A stretch of 64,000 bases of DNA from Solanum dulcamara (Eukaryota > Streptophyta > Magnoliopsida > Solanales > Solanaceae): NCBI RefSeq assembly GCF_947179165.1, contig NC_077247.1, forward strand, positions 16,909,501 through 16,973,500, given 5' to 3'. Of this stretch, positions 22,143-34,175 are shown piece by piece. Each line of letters begins with the position of its first letter. The stretch's first letter is position 1. The translations under genes and the position numbers were made by a program. Under the pieces are notes generated by a model. It ran no database searches. It was given only the letters and a program-made list of their open reading frames with translations, and was not told where the DNA came from.

Positions 22143-24303
22143 TGTAACACCTCGAAAATTGGAAAGTTGAAATAGAAAGAAACAATTCAGAAATATTTCT
22201 GGTGCACTGGTTCCACGAGCCCACGAACTGTTGAAGGTTGTACGGGCCATAGGAATCGTTGATATAAGGTTTGAGACTTGGAAAAATTTTGGTCACTGAT
22301 TCTTTATATGAGACCATCTACGAACTGCATAAGATCCTATGGTCCGTAGAAATGCCGTAGATGGAGATTCAGAGACTTAGATTTTGGAGTTGTACTGGAC
22401 GAGAGGCTCATACGGTCTGTAGAGTGTTCTACGGTACGTAGAAGTTGGTCATAGAAAGGGGACTTCAGAAATTGGACTTTCAGGTACTTGGGTCTACAAA
22501 CGCTTGGTACGGGTCATATCAATGTCTATGGGCCGTAGAAAGGTCCCGTAGACCTTAGTTTCAGAACTCAGAAAACCTGAGGTGCTTTCTGCGGATGGCC
22601 TCTACGGGCCGTATAAGCTTCTACGGTCCGTAGAAGCCCCCATAGTCCAGTCGTCAGTTAGTTTTTCAGGGCTATTTCTGACATTTTCCATTTTTTAATA
22701 TCTAAGATATGTTGTTTTGAACCTATTCCTAAGATGTATAACTACCCCTACCCTTCAAAATCCCCCCACTCCCTTTCATTCACTCAAAACCCCAAAAGCT
22801 TTTAAGAAAATTCTCTCTCAAGGCCATCTTCTTCAACCAAGCTAGGGTTCAAGGATTCAAGTCTCCTCTTTCAATTTCAAGCTAGGATTCCATTGAGGTA
22901 TGTGAGAATTTCATCCATAGATTCCTTTTCATCTATGAAGTCTCAAAGTATTTTCAATTCCTCTTTATGACTTCTTCCTGAACTCTAGGTTTTTGATAAT
23001 TTTGCATTGAGTTCAATCAATTATGCTTTTATTCATTCTCAATGATCTTATTATGCATAATTTAGTCTTAATTACATGTGTTTGATGAATTTCTTATGAA
23101 CCCATGCATTTGCCTATTTCATGATTATAAACTATGTTTAAGAATTATGCATGCATCATGAATTGAAGAACTGTGATTTTGAGGATGCTTTTAGATAAAA
23201 TATCAATGATTTTATGATAACAAGGTTGCTTCAAAAGGTGAAGTATTCTTTTAATGAAGGATTTCCATGATTTTTTATGAAAAAGCTTATCATGATTTAG
23301 ATGCTTAGATAAGTGTCTTTATGAATATGTTATGAAATTATGATTTGTTAAATGAGCTATTCATAAGATTTTTAAGTATGTTATGATGAATTTTGGTCTT
23401 ACAAGATTACTACTATTTTCAAAAATTACGCTATGATTATGACTATTTTCGTTGGGAGTATTACCTAGCATCGAGTTGGGCTAGTGACGATTACCCAGGT
23501 CCCAGAACTACGTGCCCTCATAGGATTTTCCTTAATTGGTCCTATCTAGTGGATTCACAAATAACTCATGTTAATGGTCCTTACCTTGGCAAGTGAGACT
23601 CTCTTTTCGATGTGGGAGGGATGACATCAGACTTCATTTTACAACTCACATGGTTTATGTTGGTTAACAATATCTCTCACTTATGTTATGCTAAGCATAT
23701 GATCTTTTTACAAATATTACATTGACCATGCTTTTATCTTTCTAATGATGTTTTAATGGATTATATCATGTTTTAGCTTGGTCATTGCATTATCATGTTT
23801 TATGTCATGCATTGCACTTTCTCCATACTTAGTACATTTCATTGTACTGACCGCATACTTCTTTTGCCTATATTATTTTATAATATAGGCCAAGGTGATC
23901 CTACTCATGCCCATGGTTAGTACATGATTCTTATCGGCGTGCATTGCTTGGTGAGTCCTTATGGCTCGAGGGCATAACCACTTTATGAGTTTCTTATTTC
24001 TTTTCATTTTCAGACTTCATTAGTTTCAATTTATTTCGTGAGCTAGGGCTTTTCCTATGCCACACATATAATAGTAGAGGCTATGTCAAACTAGTATGCT
24101 TTCTCGTTTTATCAGTCTGTGTACTCATATTTCTCTCCTATTGAGATTTCTATGATGAGATTGTTATTGAGACTTATCTTCCGCTTTTAGTTTATTTTGA
24201 TTGTCTCATTATCTTAAGTCATGCTTAAGCTAAAAGGATTGTTTAGGATCTTTTAGGATCCTATTCGCCGTGTTATGTCTAGGGTGTAGCTTAAATTGTG
24301 ACA
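22143..24303 (+). mobile_element. Solo gypsy LTR with ACATG target duplication
   Basis: Starts TGTAACACCTCGAAA and ends AATTGTGACA, 2161 bp. The five bases on each side are identical: acatg at 22138-22142 and 24304-24308. No primer binding site follows and no polypurine tract precedes, so the internal region was removed, most simply by LTR-LTR recombination. The 5' third carries repeated 'acggtccgtagaa' variants also found in other LTRs here. Around 22720-22745 a weak TATA-like 'gatgtataac' precedes the pyrimidine-rich leader. Confidence 0.88.
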
Positions 24304-24398
24304 ACATGTCTATACCAACCATAATATGACATTGGACCTTTATAATGTACCAAAGAATACTAAATGGTTGGGATGCGACCCGGATATGCAATAGAATG

Positions 24399-24494
24399 AA
24401 CATGTATAGCTCCAATGATGATATTAGTGAGGCTTACCAAAAGTGGAATATGTATAGCTCCAATGTTGATATTAGTGAGGCTCACCAAAAATGG
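24399..24494 (+). repeat. Tandem duplication, two 48-bp units
   Basis: Two copies of 'aa.atgtatagctccaatg.tgatattagtgaggct.accaaaa.tgg' lie head to tail with about four differences. The unit is a multiple of three, so it repeats as 16 residues in a chance frame. No coding role is supported. Confidence 0.85.
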
Positions 24495-24527
24495 AACTAT
24501 AAGGACAACAACCTAAGCTTGTGTGTC

Positions 24528-25649
24528 ACGACCCAAAAACTACAAATCATGAAGGCATCTACACCTAAGTTCGATAGGCGATCATAACCAATTTTATTTC
24601 AATTTTATCATTTAAGAGGAAAGACATAAGAAATCCATTATTTTTTATTAGTCATAAAAATGTGGAATACAAACCAACCCCAAAACCTGGAAGTCCTAGT
24701 GCAAGAGTTTTTAAGACTATACAAGTTTGACATACTTAATACACTATTCAAAATAAAATATAGGACATCTAACCACATTATCTCTTAAAGACAGGCACAA
24801 TCTCAAGCAACACTACGAGCTCCACTAGTGCATGAATATGAACCTGCACCCAAAAAGGGAGCATCAAGTATAGTATGAATATGTATACCATGTGTATCCA
24901 ATAATTGTCATAGACCAACTCTCCTTGAAGTAGTGATGAGCTTTAGTCGTTGAAAATAAAAACGTTAGATATTCACTTTGCAAACATAAAATTAATCATT
25001 ACCAGAAACAAAGTCGAATAACTTAGTTGCACGAAATAAGAATGAGGAATCATGGACACAAAAGTAGGCAAAATAGTATGATTCATCAAATAATAATGAA
25101 TATGAAGAGAGTTAATACAATGCGATTTCTATGTAATGCAATCAGTATACCCACACTACTTTATCAGGGAGTTGTGACCCATAAGGCCTTGCAAGGTCCA
25201 TATGCCTGCCCAAAAACTTTTTTCATTCGGCTTGTCGGAAAAATATTTCCTCGGCATCCACTTCCCCGAAATCATACCTCCTCAACATTCATGATTTTGA
25301 AAACTCCAAAATAAATTGTGAATTTCAATAAATCAAGTTGCATGGCTCACTTGGCCGATAAGTATCATGCATCAGTATGAGTGGTATGAATATGCATGAA
25401 AGCATGCACATTGATTTACAATTAAACAACCTCAATATTCCTTAATGTGTGAGATATTCAGAGTTTTGTATCATTTATCGACCAATCTATTCAGGTTCAA
25501 CTAGACACAATCAAATCATATGCTCAATCTCATAGAACTCCTTAGACAATGCCAAATAATCACATAAATCAATTGGAGATCCATTCCGCACATGCCACAT
25601 GTTACCCATATAGGTGTTTGTTACCTCACTTATACGATACCCCTTTATC
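24528..25649 (-). repeat. Probable minus-orientation LTR fragment
   Basis: Opens with tgtgtcacgacccaaaaac, the reverse of a typical LTR end. The body is non-coding and includes AT-rich 'catca/cataaa' strings like those in the LTR at 3374-5261, but I could not define its other end. Low confidence. Confidence 0.35.
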
Positions 25650-26450
25650 CCTATAACACCTCAAACTTTCAGACTCTGATTATAGTCTTGAATCATCCCA
25701 TATATGGAATTAGACCAAACTTGGTGAATTTGATTGTGTCTAGGTGTAAAGGTCAAATTTTAGGTGTGAAAATGTATTGTTTGTGAATTAAGGTCATAAG
25801 GGAACTCTATCATAAAGTTAAGTTGAAAGCTTCTCTACTGATGAAGTTATCGTATAAGTTCATACAAGGGTCAACTTTGACCAAGCATATCTCATAGAAT
25901 AGAAGAGTTACGCGACCCATAACCTATCAAATTAAAATTCTTTGTATCTAGTTTCCAATGAATTCAACCTTTCGTCAATCAACTTCTGAGTAAAATGTTA
26001 TGATTATTTTTTAAAAGGTAGCAGAGCAGCTACGCAACCAACAGGCCTGCATGGATCATGTAGCCACCACTTATCCTGCGTGGCCCATACGAGAACATGG
26101 CTAAGAGAGTTCCCATGTCTACGCAGGTCATGTAGAGGGATACATAGGCCACGTAGGTGAGCATGTAGATGTAGCTAATGTCTTAAAACATTATTTTGGG
26201 GTTTCTTTTCTCACTTTTCTCTCTTTGGTCGATCCCAGCAGCCCCTAAAATCTCTATCTACCTTACCAAGTCTAGGTAAGTATTCTCCATGATATGACAA
26301 CATAAATTCAAGAATTTTAAAAGATTCTAAAATAAAATCCTCCTTCTATCTCTAGTGAAATCAAGAACTTGAAAAAGCAAAGAGATTATACTTCCTTCCA
26401 CATCAAGGTAATCATACTCTCCTAATTTCTAAGTGATTCTAACATATGAT
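25650..26450 (+). repeat. Truncated plus-orientation LTR fragment
   Basis: Begins near ataacacctcaaactttcag, a degraded LTR start. It passes through 'gacccataacctatcaaatt' and a U3-like block with 'gcgtggcccatacg', and reaches the 'ctaccttaccaagtctaggt' leader near 26260. The 3' end is lost. Boundaries are approximate. Confidence 0.45.
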
Positions 26451-26735
26451 TATATAGAGTCTGGAGCCAAAAGGGCAACATTGTGTTGCAAAAATGCCAA
26501 AAGGGCAACCAATTTTTGAAAGAAATCAAAGGGGCAAAGACGCATGACCCCAAATGCCTGATAAAGAACATGGGCCCACATGCCTTACACCTTATTTGTT
26601 AAATAAAAAGCTTTAAACATATTTGAAACAAAAAATATTACTTGCCCAAATTTTGAACACAAGAAAAATTAGGAAAATTGCATATGGCGTCAATTTAAGT
26701 CTTGTTTCCCTGTGGTGGGACATAAAATTTTCAGT
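26451..26735. other. Unassigned sequence between LTR fragments
   Basis: Contains repeated 'aaaagggcaac' and 'aaaggggcaa' words near 26470-26535. No ORF, LTR end or RNA gene is recognised. Confidence 0.4.
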
Positions 26736-26896
26736 TGTAAGACCTCGAAAATTTGGAAAGTCCTAAAACATGGAACAAAGGATGAAGTCTCAGAAGAAGT
26801 GCAAAAAATGGCACCAGTGACGACCACAGAAAGCCATCACGGGCCGTGGTGAGCACCACACCTCGTGGTGATTCAGAGACTCAGACTTGTAGGAAA
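26736..26896 (+). repeat. 5' LTR stub of the plus-strand gypsy element
   Basis: Starts TGTAAGACCTCGAAAATTTG and resembles the LTR starts at 50362 and 57055, including the 'catcacgggccgtggtgagc' block. After about 160 bp it jumps into gag. The remaining roughly 2 kb of LTR, the primer site and the gag start are deleted. Confidence 0.75.
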
Positions 26897-27790
26897 GGGA
26901 CTTCAAGAGAATGAATCCGCCCGAGTTTGATGGTTCTAAAGTAGACGAGGACCCTATGGAGTTCATTGACGAGGTTTACTGTATAATGGCTATCATGGGT
27001 GTGCCTCCACATGAGAAGGCCGAGATAGTAGCTTATCAACTCAAAGGAGTGACAAGGGTTTGGTATGAGCAATGGGTAGTCAAGAGAGGTGAAGATGTGG
27101 AGCCTATCGAATAGAAAGAGTTCAAAGGTTCTTTCCTAGACTGTTTCTTTCCCTTGGAGCTAAGGGAGGCAATGATCAGAGAGTTCATCAATCTTCTCCA
27201 AGGGAGTATGAGTGTGAGGGACTATCCCTCAAATGCACCAAATTGTCTAAGTATGCTCCCTTCATGGTCTCTGATCCAAGGGCAATGATGAGTAAGTTCA
27301 ATTTCTGCATTTATAACTTGGTATCCAAAGAGTGCAAGACGACCATATTGGTCAAAGAAATGGACATCTCCTGATGCATGACATATGTAGAACAAATTGA
27401 GGATGAAAAGTTGAGGGAGAGGTCAAGAGGGTTCAAAAAGGCTAGAGTTGATGGTGGAGGGTTTTAATCCTCAAAGGTCCGTTTATAGTGGTAGGGGAAA
27501 GGACCAAGGTGGGAAATGATTCATGGGGCAAGGTTCCACCAATATTTCTCCTCCAAGGTTCAACAAGGACAATAGTACTAACCCGGTGGTTCCAAGAGAG
27601 AATGTTGGTGCTTAAGCTTTCCCCGCTTTCAAGAAGTTTGGGAGGACTCATAAAGGGGAGTGCTTAGCTGGATCCAATGCATGCTTCAAGCGTGGTAAGC
27701 CGGGCCACCATTCTAGAGATTGTAGAGGTGGTAGTGGTAGGCCTCAAGGACAAATTACTCATGGTCAACAAGCTCAAGGAGGTGGCCAAT
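26896..27790 (+). pseudogene. gag pseudogene (gypsy)
   Basis: The first recognisable text is RMNPPEFDGSKVDEDPMEFI (from 26908). The capsid region continues with VPPHEKAEIVAYQLKGVTRV, a stop at 27112, and DCFFPLELREAMIREFINLL in another frame. The zinc knuckle at about 27683-27727 reads CFKRGKPGHHSRDC, so the second cysteine of CCHC is arginine. Gag normally packages the RNA, and this one is broken by stops and by loss of the start. Confidence 0.75.
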
Positions 27791-30575
27791 GCACCAACTG
27801 CTTTTATGCTTTGCATGAGAGACAAAAGGTTGAGGAAGCACCCAATGTTGTTACCGGTATATTAAAGGTCTTTCCTTTTGATGTTTATGCATTATTAAAT
27901 ACGGGTGCAAATTTATCGTTTGTTACTCCATTCATAGCTAATAGGTTTGATGTGTTATCCGAAATATTAGTAGAGCCTTATTTGGTGTCTACCCTCGTTG
28001 GTGAGTCGGTTGTTGCTAGAAAGGTCTATAAGAGTTGTCCCATGTCTATCTTGCATAAAATTATTCCTTGTGATGTCATAGAGCTTGACATGGTAGACTT
28101 TGATGTTATCCTTGGAATGGATTGGTTGCATGCTTCTTATGCCTCCATAGATTGTAGGACTCATTGAGTCAAGTTTCAATTTCTAAATGAGTCTATTCTT
28201 GAACGGGAGGGTCATGATTCGGTAGTGAAGGGTAGGTTCATTTCTTGTCTGAAGGCCCAAAAGTTGATTGCTAAGGATTGCATCTACCATATTGTAAGGG
28301 TTAGGGATGTTGACTCTGAAAGTCCTTCCATTGAGTCGGTTCCCGTAGTTAATGAGTTTCCCGATGTATTTTCTAATGACCTGTATGGTATCCCTCCCAA
28401 AAGGAAAGTTGATTTTGGTATCGATCTTCTTTCCGATACCCAACCTATCTCTATTCCTACCTACCAGATGGCCCAACGGAATTATAGAAGTTGAAGGAAT
28501 AATTGAAAGACTTATTGGAGAAAGGGTTCATAAGACCAAGTATTCCACCATGGGGTGCTCTCGTGTTGTTTGTGAGAAAAAGGATGGGTCGCTTCAGATG
28601 GGCATAGACAACCGACAATTGAACAAGGTGAATATTAAGAACAAGTACCCAATCACTAGGATAGATGATTTATTTGATCAATTGCAAAGGAAAAGTCATT
28701 TCTCCAAGATTGATCTTTGGTCCGACTATCATCAACTAAGGGTAAGAGAGTGTGACATTCCCAAGACGGCATTTCTAACAAGGTATGGTCACTTTGAGTT
28801 TGTAGTGATATCTTTCGAGTTGACAAATGCGCCGGCGGTGTTCATGGATCTAATGGGTAGGGTGTTCAAACCCTACCTTGATACATTTGTGGTGGTTTTC
28901 ATTGATGACATCTTGATCTACTCTCAGGGTGAGGAGGAACATAAAAATCATTTGAGGGTTGTGCTTCAAACCTTGAGGGATAGGCAATTGTTTGCCAAAT
29001 TTAGTAAGTGCAAATTTTGGTTGAAAGAGGTGACATTTCTTGGTCACATAGTGTTCGATGATGGGATCAAGGTTGATCCTAAGAAAATAGAGGCGGTCAA
29101 GAATTGGCCTAGACCATTGTCTCCTTTGGATATTAGGAGATTTTTGGGTCTAGCCGATTATTATAGAAGGTTCGTTGAAGGGTTCTCTACTATTTCATCT
29201 CCTATGAAAAAGTTGATTCAAAAGAAGGAAAAATTCATATGGATGGATGAGTGTGAAAAGAGTTTCCAAAATTTGAAAGATCGACTTACCTCCGCTCCTA
29301 GCTTGACTTCATCGAAAGGGTTAGAAGGGTTTGTAGCTTATTGTGATGCTTGAAAGATTTTTTCGAGTTGTGCCTTGATGCAAAACGGCAAAGTTATAGC
29401 CTATGATTCTAGATAATTGAAAGTACATGAGTGTAACTACCCTAACCATGATCTTGAGTTAGCGGTTGTTGTATTTGCTCTAAGGATTTGGCGGCATTAC
29501 CTCTATGGGGTGCATGTGGATGTGTTCATCGATCAGAAAAGTCTCCAATATGTTTTCACCTAAAAGCACCTCAATCTAAGGCAAATGAGGTGGCTTGAAC
29601 TCCTCAAGGACTATGACATGAGTGTGCATTATCATCCTGGTAAGGCCAATGTTGTTGCCGATGCACTTAGTAGGGTGTCTATGGGAAGTGTGGCTCATGT
29701 GGATGAAGGGAAGAGGGAGTTGGTGAAAGATGTTCATTGGTTGGCTAGATTAGGGTGAAGTTGAGTGGTTCCGGTGATGGTGGTATGGTTGTTCATAACA
29801 GGTCCAAACCATCTTTGGTGGTGGATGTTAAGTCAAAGAAAGACCTTGACCCGACATTAGTGGAGTTAAAGAGGTTGGTGAAATAAAAGAAAGTAGAGGT
29901 CTTTCCACAAAGGAAGATGGAGTACTACATTACCAAGGCCGGTTATGTGTTACGGATGTAGATGGCCTAAGGAGTTTGATTTTGAAGGAGGCTCATAATT
30001 CTTCATAATCTATTCATCCCGGTTCGATGAAAATATATCGAGACTTTAAAGAGCTTTATTGGTGGAATGGAATGAAGAAGGACATAGCAAGGTTCATGGC
30101 TGAATGTCTGAATTGCCAACAAGTTAAGGCTGAACATCAAAAGCCAGCGGCCTAGCCCAAGACATTGAGATTCCCACTTGGAAGTGGGAAGACGTGAATA
30201 TGGATTTTATAGTGATTTTTCCTCGTACTCGAAAGCATCATGATTCGACTTGGATGATTGTTGATAGGATGACCAAGTTAGCTCATTTTTTACCAGTCAA
30301 GACATCATATAGTGCCGAGGATTATGCTAATTGTATATTCGAGAGTTGGTGAGGTTGCATGGTGTGCCGTTGTCGATTATTTCAGATCATGGTACCCAAT
30401 TCATGTCCCACTTTTAGAGATCATTTCGAAGGGTTCTTTGTAAGGTGAATTTAAGCACCACATTTCATCCTCAAACCGACAGGCAAGCCAAACAGACAAT
30501 TCAAATGCTAGAGGATATGTTACGGGCTTGTGTATTAGGATTCAAAGGAAGTTGGGATGATCATTTAAAACAATG
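27790..30575 (+). pseudogene. pol pseudogene: protease, RT, RNase H, partial integrase
   Basis: Protease (27811-28170) has NTGANLSFVTPF where DTG is expected, so the catalytic aspartate is lost, followed by DFDVILGMDWLHASYASID. A shift near 28477 breaks the linker to RT. RT is the longest open stretch in the window (28550-29353): [45 protein letters not shown], and an intact FIDDILIYS box near 28900-28925. RNase H follows to about 29760 with stops. The integrase zinc region is at 29990-30130 with CLNCQQVK. The core from 30160 includes IVDRMTKLAHFLPV and IISDHGTQF, and ends abruptly at 30575 within FKGSWDDHLK. Confidence 0.85.
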
Positions 30576-30585
30576 CTAGCATGGA

Positions 30586-30682
30586 TGAGGGTAATAGAAA
30601 TGCATCAATTAAAACATCTTAAAACAACCCACCTGAGGATAATGGAAATGCATCAATTAAAAATATATTAAAACAACCCACC
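30586..30682 (+). repeat. Tandem duplication, two units of about 48 bp
   Basis: 'gag.ataatagaaatgcatcaattaaaa' followed by 'ttaaaacaacccacc' occurs twice in succession. It sits between the truncated integrase and the next LTR and has no coding potential. Confidence 0.75.
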
Positions 30683-30733
30683 AATACACTTTAAAGCTAC
30701 TTTCATGCCTTCATATAAGGACCTTGGTAAATA

Positions 30734-31142
30734 ATCTATTTCATGAAATTGAGGGCATCACGGTCCGTGAACCTCAACCTTGGTGCAGTTCCTGTAGGAG
30801 GGCCTACAGAAGTGACCACCACGGTCCGTGAAGAGCTCCACGTCCTGTGGTTGTCGCTTGTGGTCCTTGCCTTAGAAAGTTTCTTGGGTCTTTTGGGAGG
30901 GGTCACCACGGAGGGCTTCACCGCCCGTGGTTCTCACCATGGTCCATGGTCCCCCTTGTGGTCCCTTCCCTTTAGGTTTGAGTCTATGAATCACCACTAC
31001 GGTGGCTCACCATGAGGTACAGTGCTCACTACGACCTGTGATGGCCTTCCTTGGTCATCACTGGTGCCAGTTTTTGCACATCTTCGGAGACTTCATCCTT
31101 TGTTCCTTGTTTTAGGACTTTCTAAATTTTTGGGGTCTTACA
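30734..31142 (-). repeat. Truncated 3' LTR of a minus-strand gypsy element
   Basis: The high end reads tggggtcttaca, the reverse of TGTAAGACCCCA. A polypurine tract lies immediately outside it (31143-31156), proving this is a 3' LTR of a minus-strand element. The body has 'catcacggtccgtgaac' and 'ccaccacgg' words matching the LTR at 57055. About 1.8 kb of the LTR is lost on the low side. Confidence 0.75.
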
Positions 31143-31156
31143 TTATCTCCCTATTA
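31143..31156 (-). other. Polypurine tract
   Basis: On the minus strand, taatagggagataa lies between the end of pol and the LTR start. This purine run primes plus-strand DNA synthesis in LTR retrotransposons. Confidence 0.6.
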
Positions 31157-32068
31157 GGAACATTTGTCCTCGAATGAGAATTATTAGCATAGAAAAGGAT
31201 ATGGCACGAGGACTAGCAGCCCAACACGAGTACAATGACACTCGAAATGAATAAAAACATGAGATCTTTCAACTTAGCATAAAACATGACTTTCAAATTC
31301 AACTTCACGAACATGCATGTATATGAAGACTTAGGAAAACTGAAACATAGGAGTCTTAAACATTTCATGAATAACTTAGTACCTTAGGCTTGAGTAGAAT
31401 GAAAAAGATGGGGGTAACTCTTCATCATATCCGCTTCCACTTCCCATGTAGCACTTTCAACTTGTTGATTACTCCAAAGGACTTTAATGGATGCAACTTC
31501 TTTGTTCCTCAGTCTCTTAACTTGCCAGTCCAAAATTTCAATAGGGACCTCTTCATAGGTCAAGTTCTCTTCAACGTTCACTACTTTCAAAGGAACAATG
31601 GAACTAGGATCACCCACACATTTCCTCAACATAGACACATGAAATACCGGATGAACCACAGTTATTTCCAAAGGAAATTATAACTCATAAGAAACCTTGC
31701 TAACACACCTCAAAATTTTGTAAGGACCTACATACCTAGGGCTCAATTTCCCTTTCTTACCAAACCGAACTACACCCTTCATGGGTGAAACCTTCAAATA
31801 TACCCAATCATCTACATTAAATTCAAGATCCCTTCTTCTAGTATCGGAATAGGACTTTTGATTGCTTTGAGCTATCTTCAACCTTTCCCTAATGACTCTC
31901 ACCTTCTCTAAAGCATCAAGAACAAAATCGGGACCCAACAAGGTCAACTCACCTACTTCGAACCAACCAAATAAAGATCTACATCGTCTCCCATACAAGG
32001 CCTCAAACTGTTCCATGTCAATGCTTGTGTGGTAGCTATTGTTGTAGGAGAATTCGATGAGCGGTAGA
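31157..32068 (-). pseudogene. gypsy pol C-terminus (integrase end and chromodomain-like tail)
   Basis: On the minus strand, 32016-31678 encodes FEALYGRRCRSLFGWFEVGE, QNQKSYSDTRRRDLEFNVDD and SPMKGVVRFGKKGKLSPRY. A single stop near 31675 separates this from 31671-31384, which contains VHPVFHVSMLRKCVGDPSSI and SIKVLWSNQQVESATWEVEA, the chromodomain-like end of chromovirus integrases. This is among the better-preserved stretches in the window. Upstream (above 32068) it is cut by a plus-orientation LTR fragment, so most of pol is gone. Confidence 0.85.
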
Positions 32069-33239
32069 GTATTTGAAGGTTGAATGAAATGAACCCACCT
32101 AGTTTCATTATGGTGAAATGAAGTTGAATTGAAAGCTTTGACTCCAAAATAAAAGTTTATGAAAGCAAATGTTTATGATTAAAAGGAATTTTATAAAATG
32201 AAAGAATGATTGAATGATGATGAAAGGGCTTCTTAGCCAAAGAATGGATTCTTTATGTGATAAGGACAATTCTCATATATTTCAATCAAATGAAAGGTTT
32301 TAATGAGATATTCTACCTAATGATGAGTTGATGTTTAAAGTTATATGAATGCTATGTATTATGATATTTAAATGCTATTTCGTGTGATTTGACCTAGCAC
32401 CAAATGTAGAATGTAGATAGGGACTCTACCTAAGAGGTCCTTAAGTAAAGTCTCATGTTGCATTAACTATGTGCCAACATAAGAGCCCTTGTAGGTTTAG
32501 GCTAGTGGATCCACAAATAACCCTTAAAGTTAAAGTTAAAGAAATGAATGGATTTGATGGAGTTCAACCCAGCAAGTAGTCTCCCCGTACTTACGTAGGG
32601 GGTTATGTTGGATTCCATATAATAGCTCGCATGGTCTTAAATATCGGTTACGGTCATCTTTCCACAAAATGAATGTTTAAAGGTTATTCACATGAATGAT
32701 TATGCATGCATTGCACTATGTTTCATATTACATAAATGTTCTAATGTTTCTTAAATGTTCATGCATGCCTACATACTTAGTACATTCAAAGTACTACATG
32801 CTATTACCATGTAGGGAACGATGTTGCTCCACACTCACCTCCACGTAGCTAGTTGATTACGTTGAAGGCTACTTTGTTGGTGAGTTCCCATGTTTCAGGA
32901 ACAACATCCTTTCTCTTTCTAGCTTTGTTATGTAAAGTCTTTTGGGATACTTATCACACTTCTTATTTCCATTTATCATGAGGGTGAGCTAGTGACATGT
33001 CTTAGCCCCCACCAAGTCTATAGTAGTAGAGGTATTGTTGGACAAATAGACGATGTAAATGTTGTTAATTAATCGTATTGTTTGTTGATTCCCTTAGTCC
33101 CATTTTCCCTTTATTTCCACTTATGATTTTAATGTCATTACCTATGACAAGCTAAATGAATGCTAAGAGGCTTGGGTGAGGTACTTCCCAGCGTCTCATT
33201 CACCGTGTCACGTCTAGGCCCGAGGCTTGGGCTGTGACA
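32069..33239 (+). repeat. LTR fragment, 3' portion
   Basis: Aligns by eye to the second half of the LTRs at 50362-52613 and 57055-59298: 'atgaacccacctagtttcat', 'ccaagtagtctcccc', 'acatacttagtacattcaaa', and the end 'cttgggctgtgaca' at 33239. No primer binding site follows. Its 5' half is missing. Confidence 0.75.
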
Positions 33240-33552
33240 TAAGTCCAAAAATGAATATATACATATATATAAAAGGATAATACGTATAATTTTTTTATTG
33301 GTTTAAAAATATTAAGAAACTGGTGGGGATGTGACTCACGACACTAAAAAATAGTAATTAAGGAGAGCTAATTCCCTAAATAGTCACTTAAATTTTAAAA
33401 TTGTCTGAAAAAATTACTTTTGTGTCATTTAGGATAATAATATCACTCAACTGTCACTATTTTTCTCAAATATATTAAACACCTCACAGCCCTTCTTCTT
33501 TCCTAGTCAGCATAACATGTCATTGAAACTTTATTTTTTTTAAAATAATAGA

Positions 33553-33594
<42 letters not shown>
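33240..33594. other. Unassigned AT-rich spacer
   Basis: No ORF or protein motif. Ends in the (TA)n tract at 33555-33594. The phrase 'ctaaatagtcacttaaattt' suggests an old MITE arm, but no partner was found. Confidence 0.4.
33555..33594. repeat. (TA)n microsatellite, about 20 units
   Basis: Forty bases of perfect alternating TA directly abut the LTR fragment at 33595. Confidence 0.9.
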
Positions 33595-33595
<1 letters not shown>

Positions 33596-34066
33596 GTCAC
33601 GATCCAAGCTACACCCTAGATGTGATACGATAAATGGGATCCTGAAAAACCCTAGACAAGCCTCTTAGCATAAGAATGAGTTAAGATAACATAATAATTA
33701 GCATAAGAATGAAGTACGGAAGATAAGTCTTAAAAAAATCTTGTTATAGCAACTCAACATAAGAAGAATCTAAGAATAACACTTGAAATGTGGAAAACAT
33801 ACTAAGTCAGACATAGTCTCTACAAAAATAGATGGGGCATAGGACAAGTCCTAGCTCGCCAAAATAATCTGAAACATATATAAGTCATAAAATAAAAAAA
33901 ACTAAAGAACTCATGACATGGTTGTGACCTCGAAGAATGAGGGCTCACCAAGAAATACTACGCTGATAGGATCCAAGTACTAACCACAGGCGTGAGTGGG
34001 AGCGTCGTAACCGATATTATAAAAATATATAGGCAAAGAAATATGCGGTTAGTACTATAGAATGTA
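33595..34066 (-). repeat. Truncated minus-orientation LTR
   Basis: cgtcacgatccaagctacac opens the fragment; it is the reverse of an LTR end with a likely T-to-C change at the terminal TG. The body matches the LTR at 39080-39489 and its continuation at 44794 up to 'agtactatagaatgta'. There it stops and 5S rRNA sequence begins at 34067. Confidence 0.7.
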
Positions 34067-34162
34067 GGGATGCAATCATACCAGCACTAACGCACCGGAT
34101 CCCATCAGAACTCCGAAGTTAAGCGTGCTTGGGCGAGAGTAGTACTAGGATGGGTGACCCCC
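34067..34162 (+). rRNA. 5S rRNA fragment: Truncated 5S rRNA sequence (about 96 of 120 nt)
   Basis: The run gggatgc.atcataccagca through gggtgacc (34159 at least) follows plant 5S rRNA as I know it from its 5' end, with one visible change (A for G in 'gatgcgatc'). The internal promoter blocks (box A 'gaagttaagcgtgcttggg', intermediate element and box C) are present. The last roughly 24 nt, which pair with the 5' end to form helix I, and any T-run terminator are absent, so a functional 5S rRNA cannot form. It abuts a polypurine tract and an LTR start. Cassandra TRIM elements carry 5S-like LTRs, but the flanks here look like ordinary gypsy LTRs. Confidence 0.88.
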
Positions 34163-34175
34163 AAGGGGGAGATAT
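34163..34175 (+). other. Polypurine tract
   Basis: aagggggagatat lies directly before the LTR start at 34176, as in the minus-strand element at 48219-48235. It joins the 5S fragment without spacer. Confidence 0.65.

Noticed and set aside
26881..27072. Minus-strand open frame over gag
   Set aside because: Antisense to the well-supported gag text RMNPPEFDGSKVDEDP.
34067..34162. Functional 5S rRNA gene
   Set aside because: The last roughly 24 nt and the T-run terminator are missing, and it is a single copy between LTRs rather than in a tandem array.
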